From: Micromonospora parathelypteridis
GTDB taxonomy: Bacteria; Actinomycetota; Actinomycetes; Mycobacteriales; Micromonosporaceae
Length of the DNA stretch: 64,000 bases
Assembly (NCBI RefSeq): GCF_014201145.1
Contig: NZ_JACHDP010000001.1
Coordinates: forward strand, 5,208,001 to 5,272,000
Direction: 5' to 3'
The notes below the pieces were generated by a model. That model did no database searches. It had not been told where the DNA came from and saw only the letters and a program-made list of their open reading frames with translations. The translations under genes and the position numbers were made by a program. Each line of letters starts with the position of its first letter. The stretch's first letter is position 1. This document shows, piece by piece, positions 27,604-35,919 of the stretch.

Positions 27604-28785
27604 ATGGCGAACGGGCTTCCGGGGCGGCTGCTGCAACGGCGGGAGAATCCGCGGCGCGCGTCGTTCCTGGAGCTCTTCTTCGACCTGGCGTTCATCTTCG
27701 CGCTGAGCCGGCTGTCCCAGGCGCTGCTCGACGACTCCAGCCTCAACGGCGGTTTCCGGGTCCTGCTGATGCTGGCGGCGCTCTGGTGGGTGTGGTTCGT
27801 GACCGCCTGGTCGGCGGACTGGTTCGACCCGCGTACCCCGTTGATCGTCGCCCTGCTGCTCTGGGTGATGCTCGGTGGCCTGCTGATGGCCGCGGCCGTG
27901 CCCACCGCGTTCGGCAGGCACGCCCTGGTGTTCGCCATCGCCTACGTGGCCATCCACCTGGGCCGGGCGGCTCTGCTGATCCCCGCCCTGCGGGGTCACC
28001 CGCTGCAACTGCGCACCGTGCGGGTGGCGGTCTGGTTCGCGATCTCCGGGGTGCTCTGGGTGGTCGGGGCGGCCGTCGCCCCGGCCCGCGAGGTGCTCTG
28101 GGCACTGGCTCTGGTGATGGAGTTCTCCCTGGCTCGGCTGCGCTGGCCGTTCGCGGGGCTCGGGCGCAGTTCCTGGCCGGACCTGCAGGTGAACGGCACA
28201 CACCTCTCCGAGCGCTACCAACAGGTGTTCATCATCGCGTTGGGCGAGCTGATCCTGATGTCCGGTGTCACCTACAGCGGCTCCGGCCTGGACCGGGACA
28301 GCACCGTGGCGTTCGTCCTGGCGTTCGTGACCGCGGTGGCCCTCGCCCGGCTCTATCTCGTGCCCGCCGGCGCGCGGCTGGGCACCAGTATCGAGGAGGC
28401 CGGCCCACCCGGCAGCAAGCTGGCGCTCAAGGCGGGCTACCTGCACCTCGTCATGATCGCCGGTGTCCTGGCCACCTCCGCCGGGATGGAGGTGTCGATC
28501 GCCAACCCCGGAGCGCGCGAGCCGGCGCGTCTGGTCCTGTCCGTCACCGGCCCGGCGCTGTTCCTGACCGGCCGCATCCTGCTCTCGGCGCTCGTCGACC
28601 CCCGCCTGCCCCTGGCCCGGCTGATCGGCGTACCGCTCATCATCCTGGGCGGTTTCGCGAGCGTGAACCTTCCGCTGGTCGGCACCAGCGGGATCGTCGC
28701 CGGGGTGCTCCTGCTGATCGTCGTGCTCGACGCGTTGCCCGGACTGTGGCAGCCGGGACGACCAGCTCGGCGGACCGATGGATGA
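27604..28785 (+). CDS. Low temperature requirement protein A (LtrA) family membrane protein
   Basis: Integral membrane protein of 393 residues with about 10 helices. The N-terminal family motif is present: RRASFLELFFDLAFIFALSRLSQ, then WWVWFVTAWSADWFDPR and ERYQQVFIIALGELILMSG. LtrA proteins are widespread in actinobacteria but have no proven reaction; the name comes from a Listeria cold-growth mutant. GGAAGG precedes the ATG at 27604. The last eight bases overlap the start of the next gene, so the two are likely made together. Confidence 0.88.
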   Translation: MANGLPGRLLQRRENPRRASFLELFFDLAFIFALSRLSQALLDDSSLNGGFRVLLMLAALWWVWFVTAWSADWFDPRTPLIVALLLWVMLGGLLMAAAVPTAFGRHALVFAIAYVAIHLGRAALLIPALRGHPLQLRTVRVAVWFAISGVLWVVGAAVAPAREVLWALALVMEFSLARLRWPFAGLGRSSWPDLQVNGTHLSERYQQVFIIALGELILMSGVTYSGSGLDRDSTVAFVLAFVTAVALARLYLVPAGARLGTSIEEAGPPGSKLALKAGYLHLVMIAGVLATSAGMEVSIANPGAREPARLVLSVTGPALFLTGRILLSALVDPRLPLARLIGVPLIILGGFASVNLPLVGTSGIVAGVLLLIVVLDALPGLWQPGRPARRTDG

Positions 28786-30952
28786 CGGCTCAGCGCCGCA
28801 GGGCGAGCGGCCGGGACGCCACGACATCGTGGAGTTACGGGTGCACGGCGTGTCGGGGGCGCGGCCGGAGCGGATCCTCGGCCGGGCGCACGTCACGCAG
28901 GTCGCGGGTGACCGCAGCGGCGGCTTCCACCGCCCGGACGGGTCGGACGCCACCGAGCCGGACGGGCTGACGCTGGAGGCGTACCGGTGGGGTGATCTGC
29001 CCTCGGGCACCGTGGCCCGGACGCTCTCGTTGGTCTTCCTGCTGCCGTTCATGCTCAGCAACGTGGCGGTCTGGATGCGGCCGACCGGCCGTCGCAGCGG
29101 TGCCGGCGTCACCGTGCTGTGTCGGCTCCTCGCGCTCAACCTCACCGTGTTGTACGTGGTGTCCATCTCCGGGGTGGCACTCGACCTGCTGGCCTGGCGG
29201 TGTCTCGGCGCGGCCCCGTGCCGCGCACCCTTCGACACGGTGGCCGGGCTCGACGGACGGCAGGTCGGAATCCGGCTGGCGGTGCTCGCCCTGTTGCCGA
29301 TCGCCGCCGTCGCATTCCTCCGGCTGCTGGGCACCCGGCGGCCCCGCCCGGCGGGCAACCCGCTGTGGGCCGTCGAGCCAATCGTGGGACGGCTGCGGGC
29401 GATCCACGTCGCCGCCGCGTTCGCCGTGCTCGACCTGACGCTGCTCATGGCCCGTACCGCTGGCGGTGGGACGGCCTCGACGGCCGTGCTGCTGGCGCTC
29501 AACGCAGCGGTGCTGCTGGTCTGCGCCGGCCTGCTCGCGGTCCCCGGGCTGCTGGACCGGGCGGCGACCAAGCGGATGGTCACTCGGGCCGGCAGCGCGG
29601 TGGGCGCGGTGGCCTTCGGTCTGAGTGCGGCCACCCTCCTGACCGTCGCCCTGGACGACCGCGCCTGGCCGTCGTCCGACGGGCTGCCCGGCTACGACGC
29701 CATCGCCAACTGGGCACTGTTGGGCCAGATGTCGCTGCTGGTGGCGCTGAGTGGACTGGTGCTGTGGCACCACGGCCGGGGAGAGCGCGACAAGGCGTTG
29801 CCGCGGGGTCTGGGCGCGGCGGTGGTCGCGGCCATCGCGGTCGGCCTGGCCGCCGCGCTCGCCGCCGACCTCGTCTATCAGAGTGGGGACCTGCTTGGCG
29901 GCTACCGCGGCGACGGCGGGCCACCGGTGCCGTACCAGTGGGCGATCCTGTCGTTCTTTCTGCACGCGTCGGCAGGCGTGATGCTGTGCGGTGCGTTGAC
30001 CCTCCTGTCCCGGCGACGCCGGTGGCGGGCGGCGGCGGCGATCACGGACCGCGACTTCCCGGCGGTGACGCCCTCGGCCGCCGGGCGGCTGCGGCAGGTG
30101 ACGAAGACGGTCGCCCGTGCCCGGTTCGCCGAGTGGCTGGGGCTGCTCGCCGTCACGTACGCGGCGCTCGCGGTGATCGGCCTCGCCACCGGCCTGCTGA
30201 GGCTGTTCGACCTGACCCCGGCCCAACTGGTGCGCTCGCTGTTCGGGCTCCGGCCCGGGGCCGTCGACAGGGTGCTGGCCATGGGCAGCACCCTCGTCGC
30301 CGTGGTGGTCGTCGCCCTGCTCCTGGGTGGGGTGTTCGCCTACCGAACCGCGTGGTTCCGCCGGCACGTCGGCATCCTGTGGGACCTGGGCACGTTCTGG
30401 CCCCGGGCCGCGCACCCGTTCGCACCCCCGAGCTACGCGGACCGCGCCGTGCCGGAGTTGGCCGACCGGATCACCCAACTGACCGAGCGGCACCGCGGGG
30501 TGTTGCTCTGTGGGCACAGCCACGGCTCCGTGCTGCTGGCCCTCGCGGTGCTGCGGTTGCCACCGCGGGTACGCCAGCGCGTCGCGCTGCTCACCTACGG
30601 GTCGCCGCTGGATCGCCTGTACGCCCGGCTCTTTCCGGCCTATCTGAACGAGAAGGTGCTGCGTACGGTGGGGGAGCGGGTCGAGTGGCGGTGGCTCAAC
30701 CTGTGGCGGGACACGGATCCGGTCGGCGGTTGGATCTTCGCCGCGAACCGACCCGGCGATCCGCCCCCGGACCCCGCCGATCCGGCCAGTCGGGTCGACC
30801 GGCGGTTGCGGGATCCACGGGACCTGCTCGCCTCGCCGGGGGAGCGCCGCCCGCCGCCGGTGCGGGGACACCATCCCGGCGAGTCCGACCCCGAGTTCCG
30901 GGCGGCGGTGCGCGAACTCGCCGGACGACTCCTCGACACCGACGGCGGCTGA
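28778..30952 (+). CDS. Multi-pass membrane protein with split alpha/beta-hydrolase motifs
   Basis: A 724-residue protein. Near the N-terminus is DIVELRVHGVSG (His23-Gly24), like the first strand and oxyanion loop of alpha/beta hydrolases. Residues about 80-545 hold about 10-12 membrane helices. The C-terminal region has VLLCGHSHGSVLLALAVL with a nucleophile elbow GHSHG (Ser581), then LLTYGSPLDRLY and WLNLWRDTDPVGGWIF, in the order seen in lipases. It looks like a hydrolase domain interrupted by a membrane domain. It overlaps the LtrA gene by eight bases. Substrate is unknown; a lipid is plausible because the site would sit at the membrane. Confidence 0.8.
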   Translation: MDDGSAPQGERPGRHDIVELRVHGVSGARPERILGRAHVTQVAGDRSGGFHRPDGSDATEPDGLTLEAYRWGDLPSGTVARTLSLVFLLPFMLSNVAVWMRPTGRRSGAGVTVLCRLLALNLTVLYVVSISGVALDLLAWRCLGAAPCRAPFDTVAGLDGRQVGIRLAVLALLPIAAVAFLRLLGTRRPRPAGNPLWAVEPIVGRLRAIHVAAAFAVLDLTLLMARTAGGGTASTAVLLALNAAVLLVCAGLLAVPGLLDRAATKRMVTRAGSAVGAVAFGLSAATLLTVALDDRAWPSSDGLPGYDAIANWALLGQMSLLVALSGLVLWHHGRGERDKALPRGLGAAVVAAIAVGLAAALAADLVYQSGDLLGGYRGDGGPPVPYQWAILSFFLHASAGVMLCGALTLLSRRRRWRAAAAITDRDFPAVTPSAAGRLRQVTKTVARARFAEWLGLLAVTYAALAVIGLATGLLRLFDLTPAQLVRSLFGLRPGAVDRVLAMGSTLVAVVVVALLLGGVFAYRTAWFRRHVGILWDLGTFWPRAAHPFAPPSYADRAVPELADRITQLTERHRGVLLCGHSHGSVLLALAVLRLPPRVRQRVALLTYGSPLDRLYARLFPAYLNEKVLRTVGERVEWRWLNLWRDTDPVGGWIFAANRPGDPPPDPADPASRVDRRLRDPRDLLASPGERRPPPVRGHHPGESDPEFRAAVRELAGRLLDTDGG

Positions 30953-30993
30953 GCGCTCGGTCACCACCGCCCGGACCCTGGGCAGGCGGTCGA

Positions 30994-31872
30994 TCAACGG
31001 GTGAGCAGGGCGCGCAACTCCCGTACCACCTCGGCCGGTGCCTCCTCGGCCATGAAGTGCCCGCAGGTGACTGTCCGGTGCGCCAGGTCCGGCGCCCACG
31101 ACCTCCACAGCCCCGCCGCGTCGTAGCCGAGCGCCGCGCCCCAGTCCTGCTGGAGCACGGTCACCGGCATCCGGAGCTGGTTGCCGGCCGCCCGGTCGGC
31201 GGTGTCGTGGGTGACGTCGACCCCGGCCGACGCCCGGTAGTCGGCGACGATGGACGTGACCGCGTTGCGGGACGCGCGCAGGTACGCGGCCCGCACGTCC
31301 GCCGGCAGGGCTTCCGGATCACGGGTCCAGACGTCCAGGAAGTGACCGAAGAAGGCGTCCGGGCTGGCGCTGATCAGCTCCTCGGGCAGACCGGGTGGCT
31401 GTGCCATCAGGTACAGGTGGAACGCGACCGCCGCGGTGGCGCCGTGCAGCACGCCCCACATGTCCAGGGTTGGCAGCACGTCGAGCAGGGCGAGCTGGCT
31501 GATCGCCTCCGGATGGTCGAGACCGGCGCGGAACGCGACCAGGGCGCCCCGGTCGTGCCCGGCCAGGGCGAACCGTTCGTGGCCGAGCGCGCCGGCCAGC
31601 GCCACGACGTCGGCGGCCATGGTGCGCTTGGCGTATCCGTTGCCGTCGGTGTCGACCGGCTTGTCGCTGTCGCCGTAGCCGCGCAGGTCGGGGCAGATGA
31701 CCGTGTGGTCGGCGGCCAGGTCGGCCGCGACGTGCCGCCACATGAGGTGGGTCTGCGGAAAGCCGTGCAGCAGCACGACAGCTGGCCCGGAACCGCCCAC
31801 GGCGGCGTTGAGCGTCACACCGTCGGCGACGGTGACGCGCCGGTAGTCGAAACCGTTGATCTTGGGGTCCAC
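30994..31872 (-). CDS. Alpha/beta hydrolase, haloacetate dehalogenase / epoxide hydrolase type
   Basis: Cytoplasmic hydrolase of 292 residues. LLHGFPQT (His36-Gly37) forms the oxyanion region; VICPDLRGYGDSDKP is the usual beta4 segment; the nucleophile elbow is AGHDRGA with Asp107, as in fluoroacetate dehalogenases and epoxide hydrolases, not Ser; the base is His in VTCGHFMAEEAP. The substrate may be a haloacid or another ester and cannot be told from sequence alone. GTG start preceded by AGGAAGG. Divergent from the SARP regulator, whose putative binding repeats lie between them. Confidence 0.87.
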   Translation of the reverse strand: MDPKINGFDYRRVTVADGVTLNAAVGGSGPAVVLLHGFPQTHLMWRHVAADLAADHTVICPDLRGYGDSDKPVDTDGNGYAKRTMAADVVALAGALGHERFALAGHDRGALVAFRAGLDHPEAISQLALLDVLPTLDMWGVLHGATAAVAFHLYLMAQPPGLPEELISASPDAFFGHFLDVWTRDPEALPADVRAAYLRASRNAVTSIVADYRASAGVDVTHDTADRAAGNQLRMPVTVLQQDWGAALGYDAAGLWRSWAPDLAHRTVTCGHFMAEEAPAEVVRELRALLTR

Positions 31873-31949
31873 GGGGAACCTTCCTGGTGAGCAGGGGCGG
31901 CTGGGGCAGTGGCCCGTCGTCGCCGTACGTCGTCGAGCCTGCCCGCCGG

Positions 31950-31982
31950 TGATCAGCAGATGATCAGTGCCGGATCAGTGCC
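31950..31982 (+). promoter_or_regulatory. Direct heptamer repeats with 11-base period, SARP-type binding site
   Basis: TGATCAG at 31950, TGATCAG at 31961 and GGATCAG at 31972, separated by four-base spacers (CAGA, TGCC) and followed by another TGCC. SARP proteins are known to bind direct heptamers spaced 11 bases apart. The site lies between the divergent hydrolase and SARP genes, so it may serve autoregulation, control of the hydrolase, or both. Confidence 0.7.
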
Positions 31983-32013
31983 GGCAGGTCGCCGTCGCCC
32001 GCGCCGATCCGCC

Positions 32014-32019
32014 TAGATT
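32014..32019 (+). promoter_or_regulatory. Putative -10 box of the SARP gene
   Basis: TAGATT lies six bases before the ATG at 32026 and no ribosome binding site is present, so transcription probably begins at the start codon. Confidence 0.5.
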
Positions 32020-32025
32020 GGTGCC

Positions 32026-35000
32026 ATGACCAGGCAGCCGACGGCACCTGTCGCGGTGACGTTCGGCGTACTCGGGCCGGTGACCGCCGCGACCGAGAGT
32101 GGCCCGGTCCCGCTCAAGGGGCACCGGCAGCGCCTGGTACTGGCCCGGCTGTTGATCGCGCACGGCCGGGTGGTGCCGGTGGATCGCCTCGTCGACGACC
32201 TGTGGGAGGTCGCGCCGGACGGGGCGGTGGGCGCGATCCGGACCTTCGTCGCCGACCTGCGCCGGGCGCTGGAACCCGATCGACCGCCCCGGCAGCCGCC
32301 CCGGATCCTGGTCACCGAGCCACCCGGGTACGTGCTGCGGTCCGCACCGGACGCGGTGGACGCCGACCGGTTCGAGGCGGCCGTCGGCGAGACCGGTCGC
32401 CTGCTGGCGGTGGGACGTCCCGCGCCGGCCCTGGCCGCGCTCGACGCGGCCCTGCCACTCTGGCGCGGTCCCGCGTACGCCGACTGCGCGAACGAGGCCT
32501 GGGCGGTCGCGGAGATCAATCGACTGGATGAGCTGCGGATGCTCGCCGTCGAGCGGCGGGCGGAGGCGCTGTTGGCGTTGGGTCGGCCGGACGAGGCCGC
32601 CGCCGACCTGCCGGCCCATCTCGCCCGCCATCCGCTGCGCGAGGACGCCTGGCGGCTGCTCGCGGTGGCCCGGTACCGCTCCGGCCGGCAGGGTGACGCG
32701 CTGGCCGCGCTGCGTGCGGCCCGGGACGTCCTGGTGACCGAGCTGGGCGTGGATCCGGGCCCCGACCTGCGGCGGCTCGAAGCCGACATCCTGGCCCAGG
32801 CACCGCACCTCACCCCGCCTCCCGAGGACGCCGCCACCCCCAGCGGCACGGGACTTGTCCCACCCGTCAACGCGGGTTCGGCCCGGCGGCGTTCGTTCGT
32901 CGGCCGCGATGCCGAGCTGGGTCGGCTGCGGCGGGCCGCCGCGGCCGCCACCCAACGCCACCAGCCCACCCTGGCGCTGCTCAGCGGTGATCCGGGCGCC
33001 GGCAAGACCGCGCTGGCGGAAACCCTGACCCAGGGGCTCGCCGCCGAGGGCTGGACCACGGCGTGGGGACGTAGCCCGGAGTACGAGGGCGCCCCGGCGG
33101 CCTGGCCGTGGACCCAGGTCACCGACGCGCTCGCCGGGCCGGCCGAAACCGTTGAGCCCGCCGGGTCGGCCGATGGCCCGGGTGATCCGGCCGGGACGCG
33201 GTTCCGCCGGCAGCGTGCCGTGGCGGCGCTGGTCTCGGCGGTCGCCGACCGGGGGCCGGTGCTGCTGGTCCTCGACGACCTGCACCGCGCCGACGGCGAC
33301 ACCCTGGACCTGTTGACCGCCCTGCTCACCGGCCCACAGCCGGCCACCGGGCCGGTGCTGATCCTCGGCACCTACCGGGCCACCGAGATCAGCCCGGAGC
33401 TGACCGCCACCCTGGCACGCGCCGCCGGGCTGGAGCCGACCCGGGAGTATCTCGCCGGCCTGCCCGCACCGGCGACCGGCGAGTTGGCCCGCGCTGTCGT
33501 CGGGGCGGACCTGGACCCGGCCACCGTCCAGCTGATCCACCACCGCAGCGGCGGCAACCCGTTCTTCGTCCGCGAGCTGGCCCAGTTGTACGCGGGCGAG
33601 GGCGAGGCGGCACTGGTCGCGGTGCCGCCCGGGGTGCGCGACGTGATCCGGCACCGGTTGGCGCAGTTGCCCGCCCCGACCCGTACCGTGCTGCGGCAGG
33701 CGGCCGTGCTCGGGCGGGACCTCGACCCGGAGGTGCTCAGCGCGCTGGCCGGTGATCCCTCGGCGGTGCTGGACGCCGTGGACCGTGCCCTGCAGGCCGG
33801 GTTCCTCAGCGAGCGGGAGACCGACGGGCGGCTGCGCTTCACCCACATCCTGGTCCGCGACACGCTCTACGCCGACCTGTCCGCGCCGCGCCGCGCCGCC
33901 TGGCACGGGGCCGTCGCGGAGGTGCTGGGACAGCGGGAACCCATCGAACCCGCCGCCCTCGCGCACCACCTGCTCCGCGCCGGTGGCCCGGTCGCTGCCG
34001 GTCGCGCGGGGGCGTACGCCCGCACGGCTGCCGAGCGGGCCGAACGGGACGGTAATCCGCACGAGGCGGCCCGCCTGTGGGGCCAGGCGCTCGACGCGTA
34101 CGACCGCGCTGGTGGGGTCGCGCAGCGCGAGCGGTTGACCGCGTTGCTCGGCCTGGGGCGCGCGCTGGCCGTCACCGGCCGGTTGGCCGAGGCGCGGCGG
34201 CGGCGCGCCGAGGCGATCGCCGCCGCCGAAACCGTCGGTGACCCCCTGCTGATCGAGGAGGTGTTGGCGGGTTTCGACGTGCCCGCCATCTGGACGCGCA
34301 ACGACGACGACGTGCTCTCCGGGCACATCGTCCGAGCCGTCGAGCACGCGCTGACCGCTCTCGGCTCGACCGGTTCGGCACAGCGCAGCCGGCTGCTGAG
34401 CACCCTTGCGCTGGAGTTGCGCGGCACCACCACCGATCGGGGCCGCCGTGCGGCGGACGAGGCCGAGGCGATCGCCCGGACCGTTGGCGACCCCGGGCTG
34501 CTGGCCTTCGCGCTCAACGCCCGCTTCATGCACGCCTTCCGGCGTGTCGGTCTGGCCGGTGCACGGGCCCGGATCGGCGCCGAACTGGTCGACCTGGCCG
34601 CCCGACACCAGCTGGTGACCTTCGAGGTGCTCGGGCACCTCGTCCTGGTCCAGGCCAACTGCGCGCTGGCCGACCGGCGCGGCGCCGACGCGCACGCCCG
34701 CGCCGCCGACCGGCTCGCCGAACGGTACGAACTTCCGTTGGTCGGCGTCTTCACCCGGTGGTACGCCGCGCTGCGGCTGGCGCTGGACGGCGACCGGGAC
34801 GCCGCGGCAACGGCGTACCGGGCCGCCGCCGAACGACTGCCCGCCGACGGTATGCCGGGACTGGCCCAGGGGTTGCTGCCGCTCGCCCTGCTCGGCCTGC
34901 GGCTGGCCGACGCCGTGGGCGACGACCGGCTGGCAGGTGACGCCCGGCTGCTCCCCGGGTGGCGGCCGGTTCCCGGGCCGGACGACGAGGACTGGGCGCG

Positions 35001-35373
35001 GCTGGACTGGGGTCCGCACGGGCCCTGGGTCCGACCCCTGCTGCTCGCTGCCGCCGACGATCCCAGCGCCGCCCGAGTGGCGCTGCGGGCCCTGCCGGAC
35101 GGGCCGCACGACCTGCTGCGGGAGGTGCGGCTGTGCCTCACCGCTCGGGCGGCGCTGGCCATCGACGACCGGTCCACCATGGAACGCGTCGCCGCCGCAC
35201 TCAGCCCGGCCGCCGCCGAACTGGCCGCTGGCAGCGGGGTGCTTACCGTCGGCCCGGTGGCCGGGCACCTCGCCGATCTGGCTGCTGCTCTGGGCCGCGA
35301 CGAGGAAGCCGCCGGGCACCGCCGTACCGCTCGGGTGCTCACCGCGCGCGTCCGCGCCGACGACTCAACCTGA
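32026..35373 (+). CDS. SARP (AfsR/DnrI-type) regulator with BTAD, AAA ATPase and TPR-like regions
   Basis: Regulator of 1115 residues. Residues 10-105 are the OmpR-like winged helix of SARPs (VTFGVLGPVTA, RLVLARLLIAHGRVVPVDRLVDDLW, IRTFVADLRRAL); 112-255 the BTAD helical domain (AVDADRFEAAV, ending VLVTELGVDPGPDLRRLEADIL). Then an AAA ATPase with SFVGRDAEL, Walker A GDPGAGKTA near 322 and Walker B VLLVLDDLHRAD, and a long helical repeat region to the end. AfsR-like proteins switch on secondary metabolism or other local genes. No biosynthetic cluster is visible here; the nearest candidate target is the divergent hydrolase. Confidence 0.92.
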   Translation: MTRQPTAPVAVTFGVLGPVTAATESGPVPLKGHRQRLVLARLLIAHGRVVPVDRLVDDLWEVAPDGAVGAIRTFVADLRRALEPDRPPRQPPRILVTEPPGYVLRSAPDAVDADRFEAAVGETGRLLAVGRPAPALAALDAALPLWRGPAYADCANEAWAVAEINRLDELRMLAVERRAEALLALGRPDEAAADLPAHLARHPLREDAWRLLAVARYRSGRQGDALAALRAARDVLVTELGVDPGPDLRRLEADILAQAPHLTPPPEDAATPSGTGLVPPVNAGSARRRSFVGRDAELGRLRRAAAAATQRHQPTLALLSGDPGAGKTALAETLTQGLAAEGWTTAWGRSPEYEGAPAAWPWTQVTDALAGPAETVEPAGSADGPGDPAGTRFRRQRAVAALVSAVADRGPVLLVLDDLHRADGDTLDLLTALLTGPQPATGPVLILGTYRATEISPELTATLARAAGLEPTREYLAGLPAPATGELARAVVGADLDPATVQLIHHRSGGNPFFVRELAQLYAGEGEAALVAVPPGVRDVIRHRLAQLPAPTRTVLRQAAVLGRDLDPEVLSALAGDPSAVLDAVDRALQAGFLSERETDGRLRFTHILVRDTLYADLSAPRRAAWHGAVAEVLGQREPIEPAALAHHLLRAGGPVAAGRAGAYARTAAERAERDGNPHEAARLWGQALDAYDRAGGVAQRERLTALLGLGRALAVTGRLAEARRRRAEAIAAAETVGDPLLIEEVLAGFDVPAIWTRNDDDVLSGHIVRAVEHALTALGSTGSAQRSRLLSTLALELRGTTTDRGRRAADEAEAIARTVGDPGLLAFALNARFMHAFRRVGLAGARARIGAELVDLAARHQLVTFEVLGHLVLVQANCALADRRGADAHARAADRLAERYELPLVGVFTRWYAALRLALDGDRDAAATAYRAAAERLPADGMPGLAQGLLPLALLGLRLADAVGDDRLAGDARLLPGWRPVPGPDDEDWARLDWGPHGPWVRPLLLAAADDPSAARVALRALPDGPHDLLREVRLCLTARAALAIDDRSTMERVAAALSPAAAELAAGSGVLTVGPVAGHLADLAAALGRDEEAAGHRRTARVLTARVRADDST

Positions 35374-35424
35374 GCGCCGTGCGGTAACCGTGCTCGATGC
35401 TGTCGGCGCCGGTTACCATGCTCG

Positions 35425-35709
35425 ATGCTCTTCATGGTCATCGAGCGGTTCCGCGACAACGACATGGTGCCGGTGTACCGGGCGGTCCGCGACCGCGGCC
35501 GTCAGCTCCCGGACGGACTGGAATACGTGGACAGCTGGGTCGAGCCGACCTTCGGCCGCTGCTTCCAGCTCATGCGATGCGACGACCTGCGACTGCTTCA
35601 GCAGTGGGTGCTGGGGTGGCGCGGCGCGGGCGTCACATTCGAGATCGTTCCGGTGGTGAGCAGCGCCGACACCCGTGCGGTCGTGGCGCCCTATCTCGAC
35701 GAAGACTGA
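35425..35709 (+). CDS. DUF3303 family protein
   Basis: Small 94-residue soluble protein (MLFMVIERFRDNDMVPVYRAV) of the DUF3303 type, with the expected ferredoxin-like beta-alpha-beta pattern: VIERF strand, GLEYVDSWVEPTFGRCFQLM, and the late ITFEIVPV-like segment VTFEIVPVVSS. These proteins are thought to be dimeric stress- or substrate-binding folds, but no reaction is known. TACCAT five bases before the ATG may be a -10 box for a leaderless transcript. The 210 bases after it (35710-35919) show no clear element. Confidence 0.8.
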   Translation: MLFMVIERFRDNDMVPVYRAVRDRGRQLPDGLEYVDSWVEPTFGRCFQLMRCDDLRLLQQWVLGWRGAGVTFEIVPVVSSADTRAVVAPYLDED

Positions 35710-35919
35710 TGCGCCCGAGGTCTCTTGAGTGATCTGGGCAGGGCTCGCATCGCCTGTGTCGCCCATCGACCACTGCCGAGGGTCGGCGAGCGGGCGGGGC
35801 GGGGCCGATGAACACGACGTCTCCGGCGACTTGCCGGTTTCCGCTGGAACCGGCCGGCGGGTGCGGTCAGATGGAACCACCGGCGCGTCCGCCGTCGGCC
35901 ATGGTCCGAGGGGGTACGC

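Noticed and set aside
28835..31108. Long minus-strand open frame opposite the membrane hydrolase gene
   Set aside because: Low-complexity His/Gln/Arg composition, no helices or motifs; the plus-strand frame encodes a coherent membrane protein.
31975..35319. Very long open frame (over 1100 codons) on the minus strand
   Set aside because: It is antisense to the SARP gene, lacks any recognisable domain and is an effect of high G+C; the plus-strand protein has clear SARP, BTAD and ATPase motifs.
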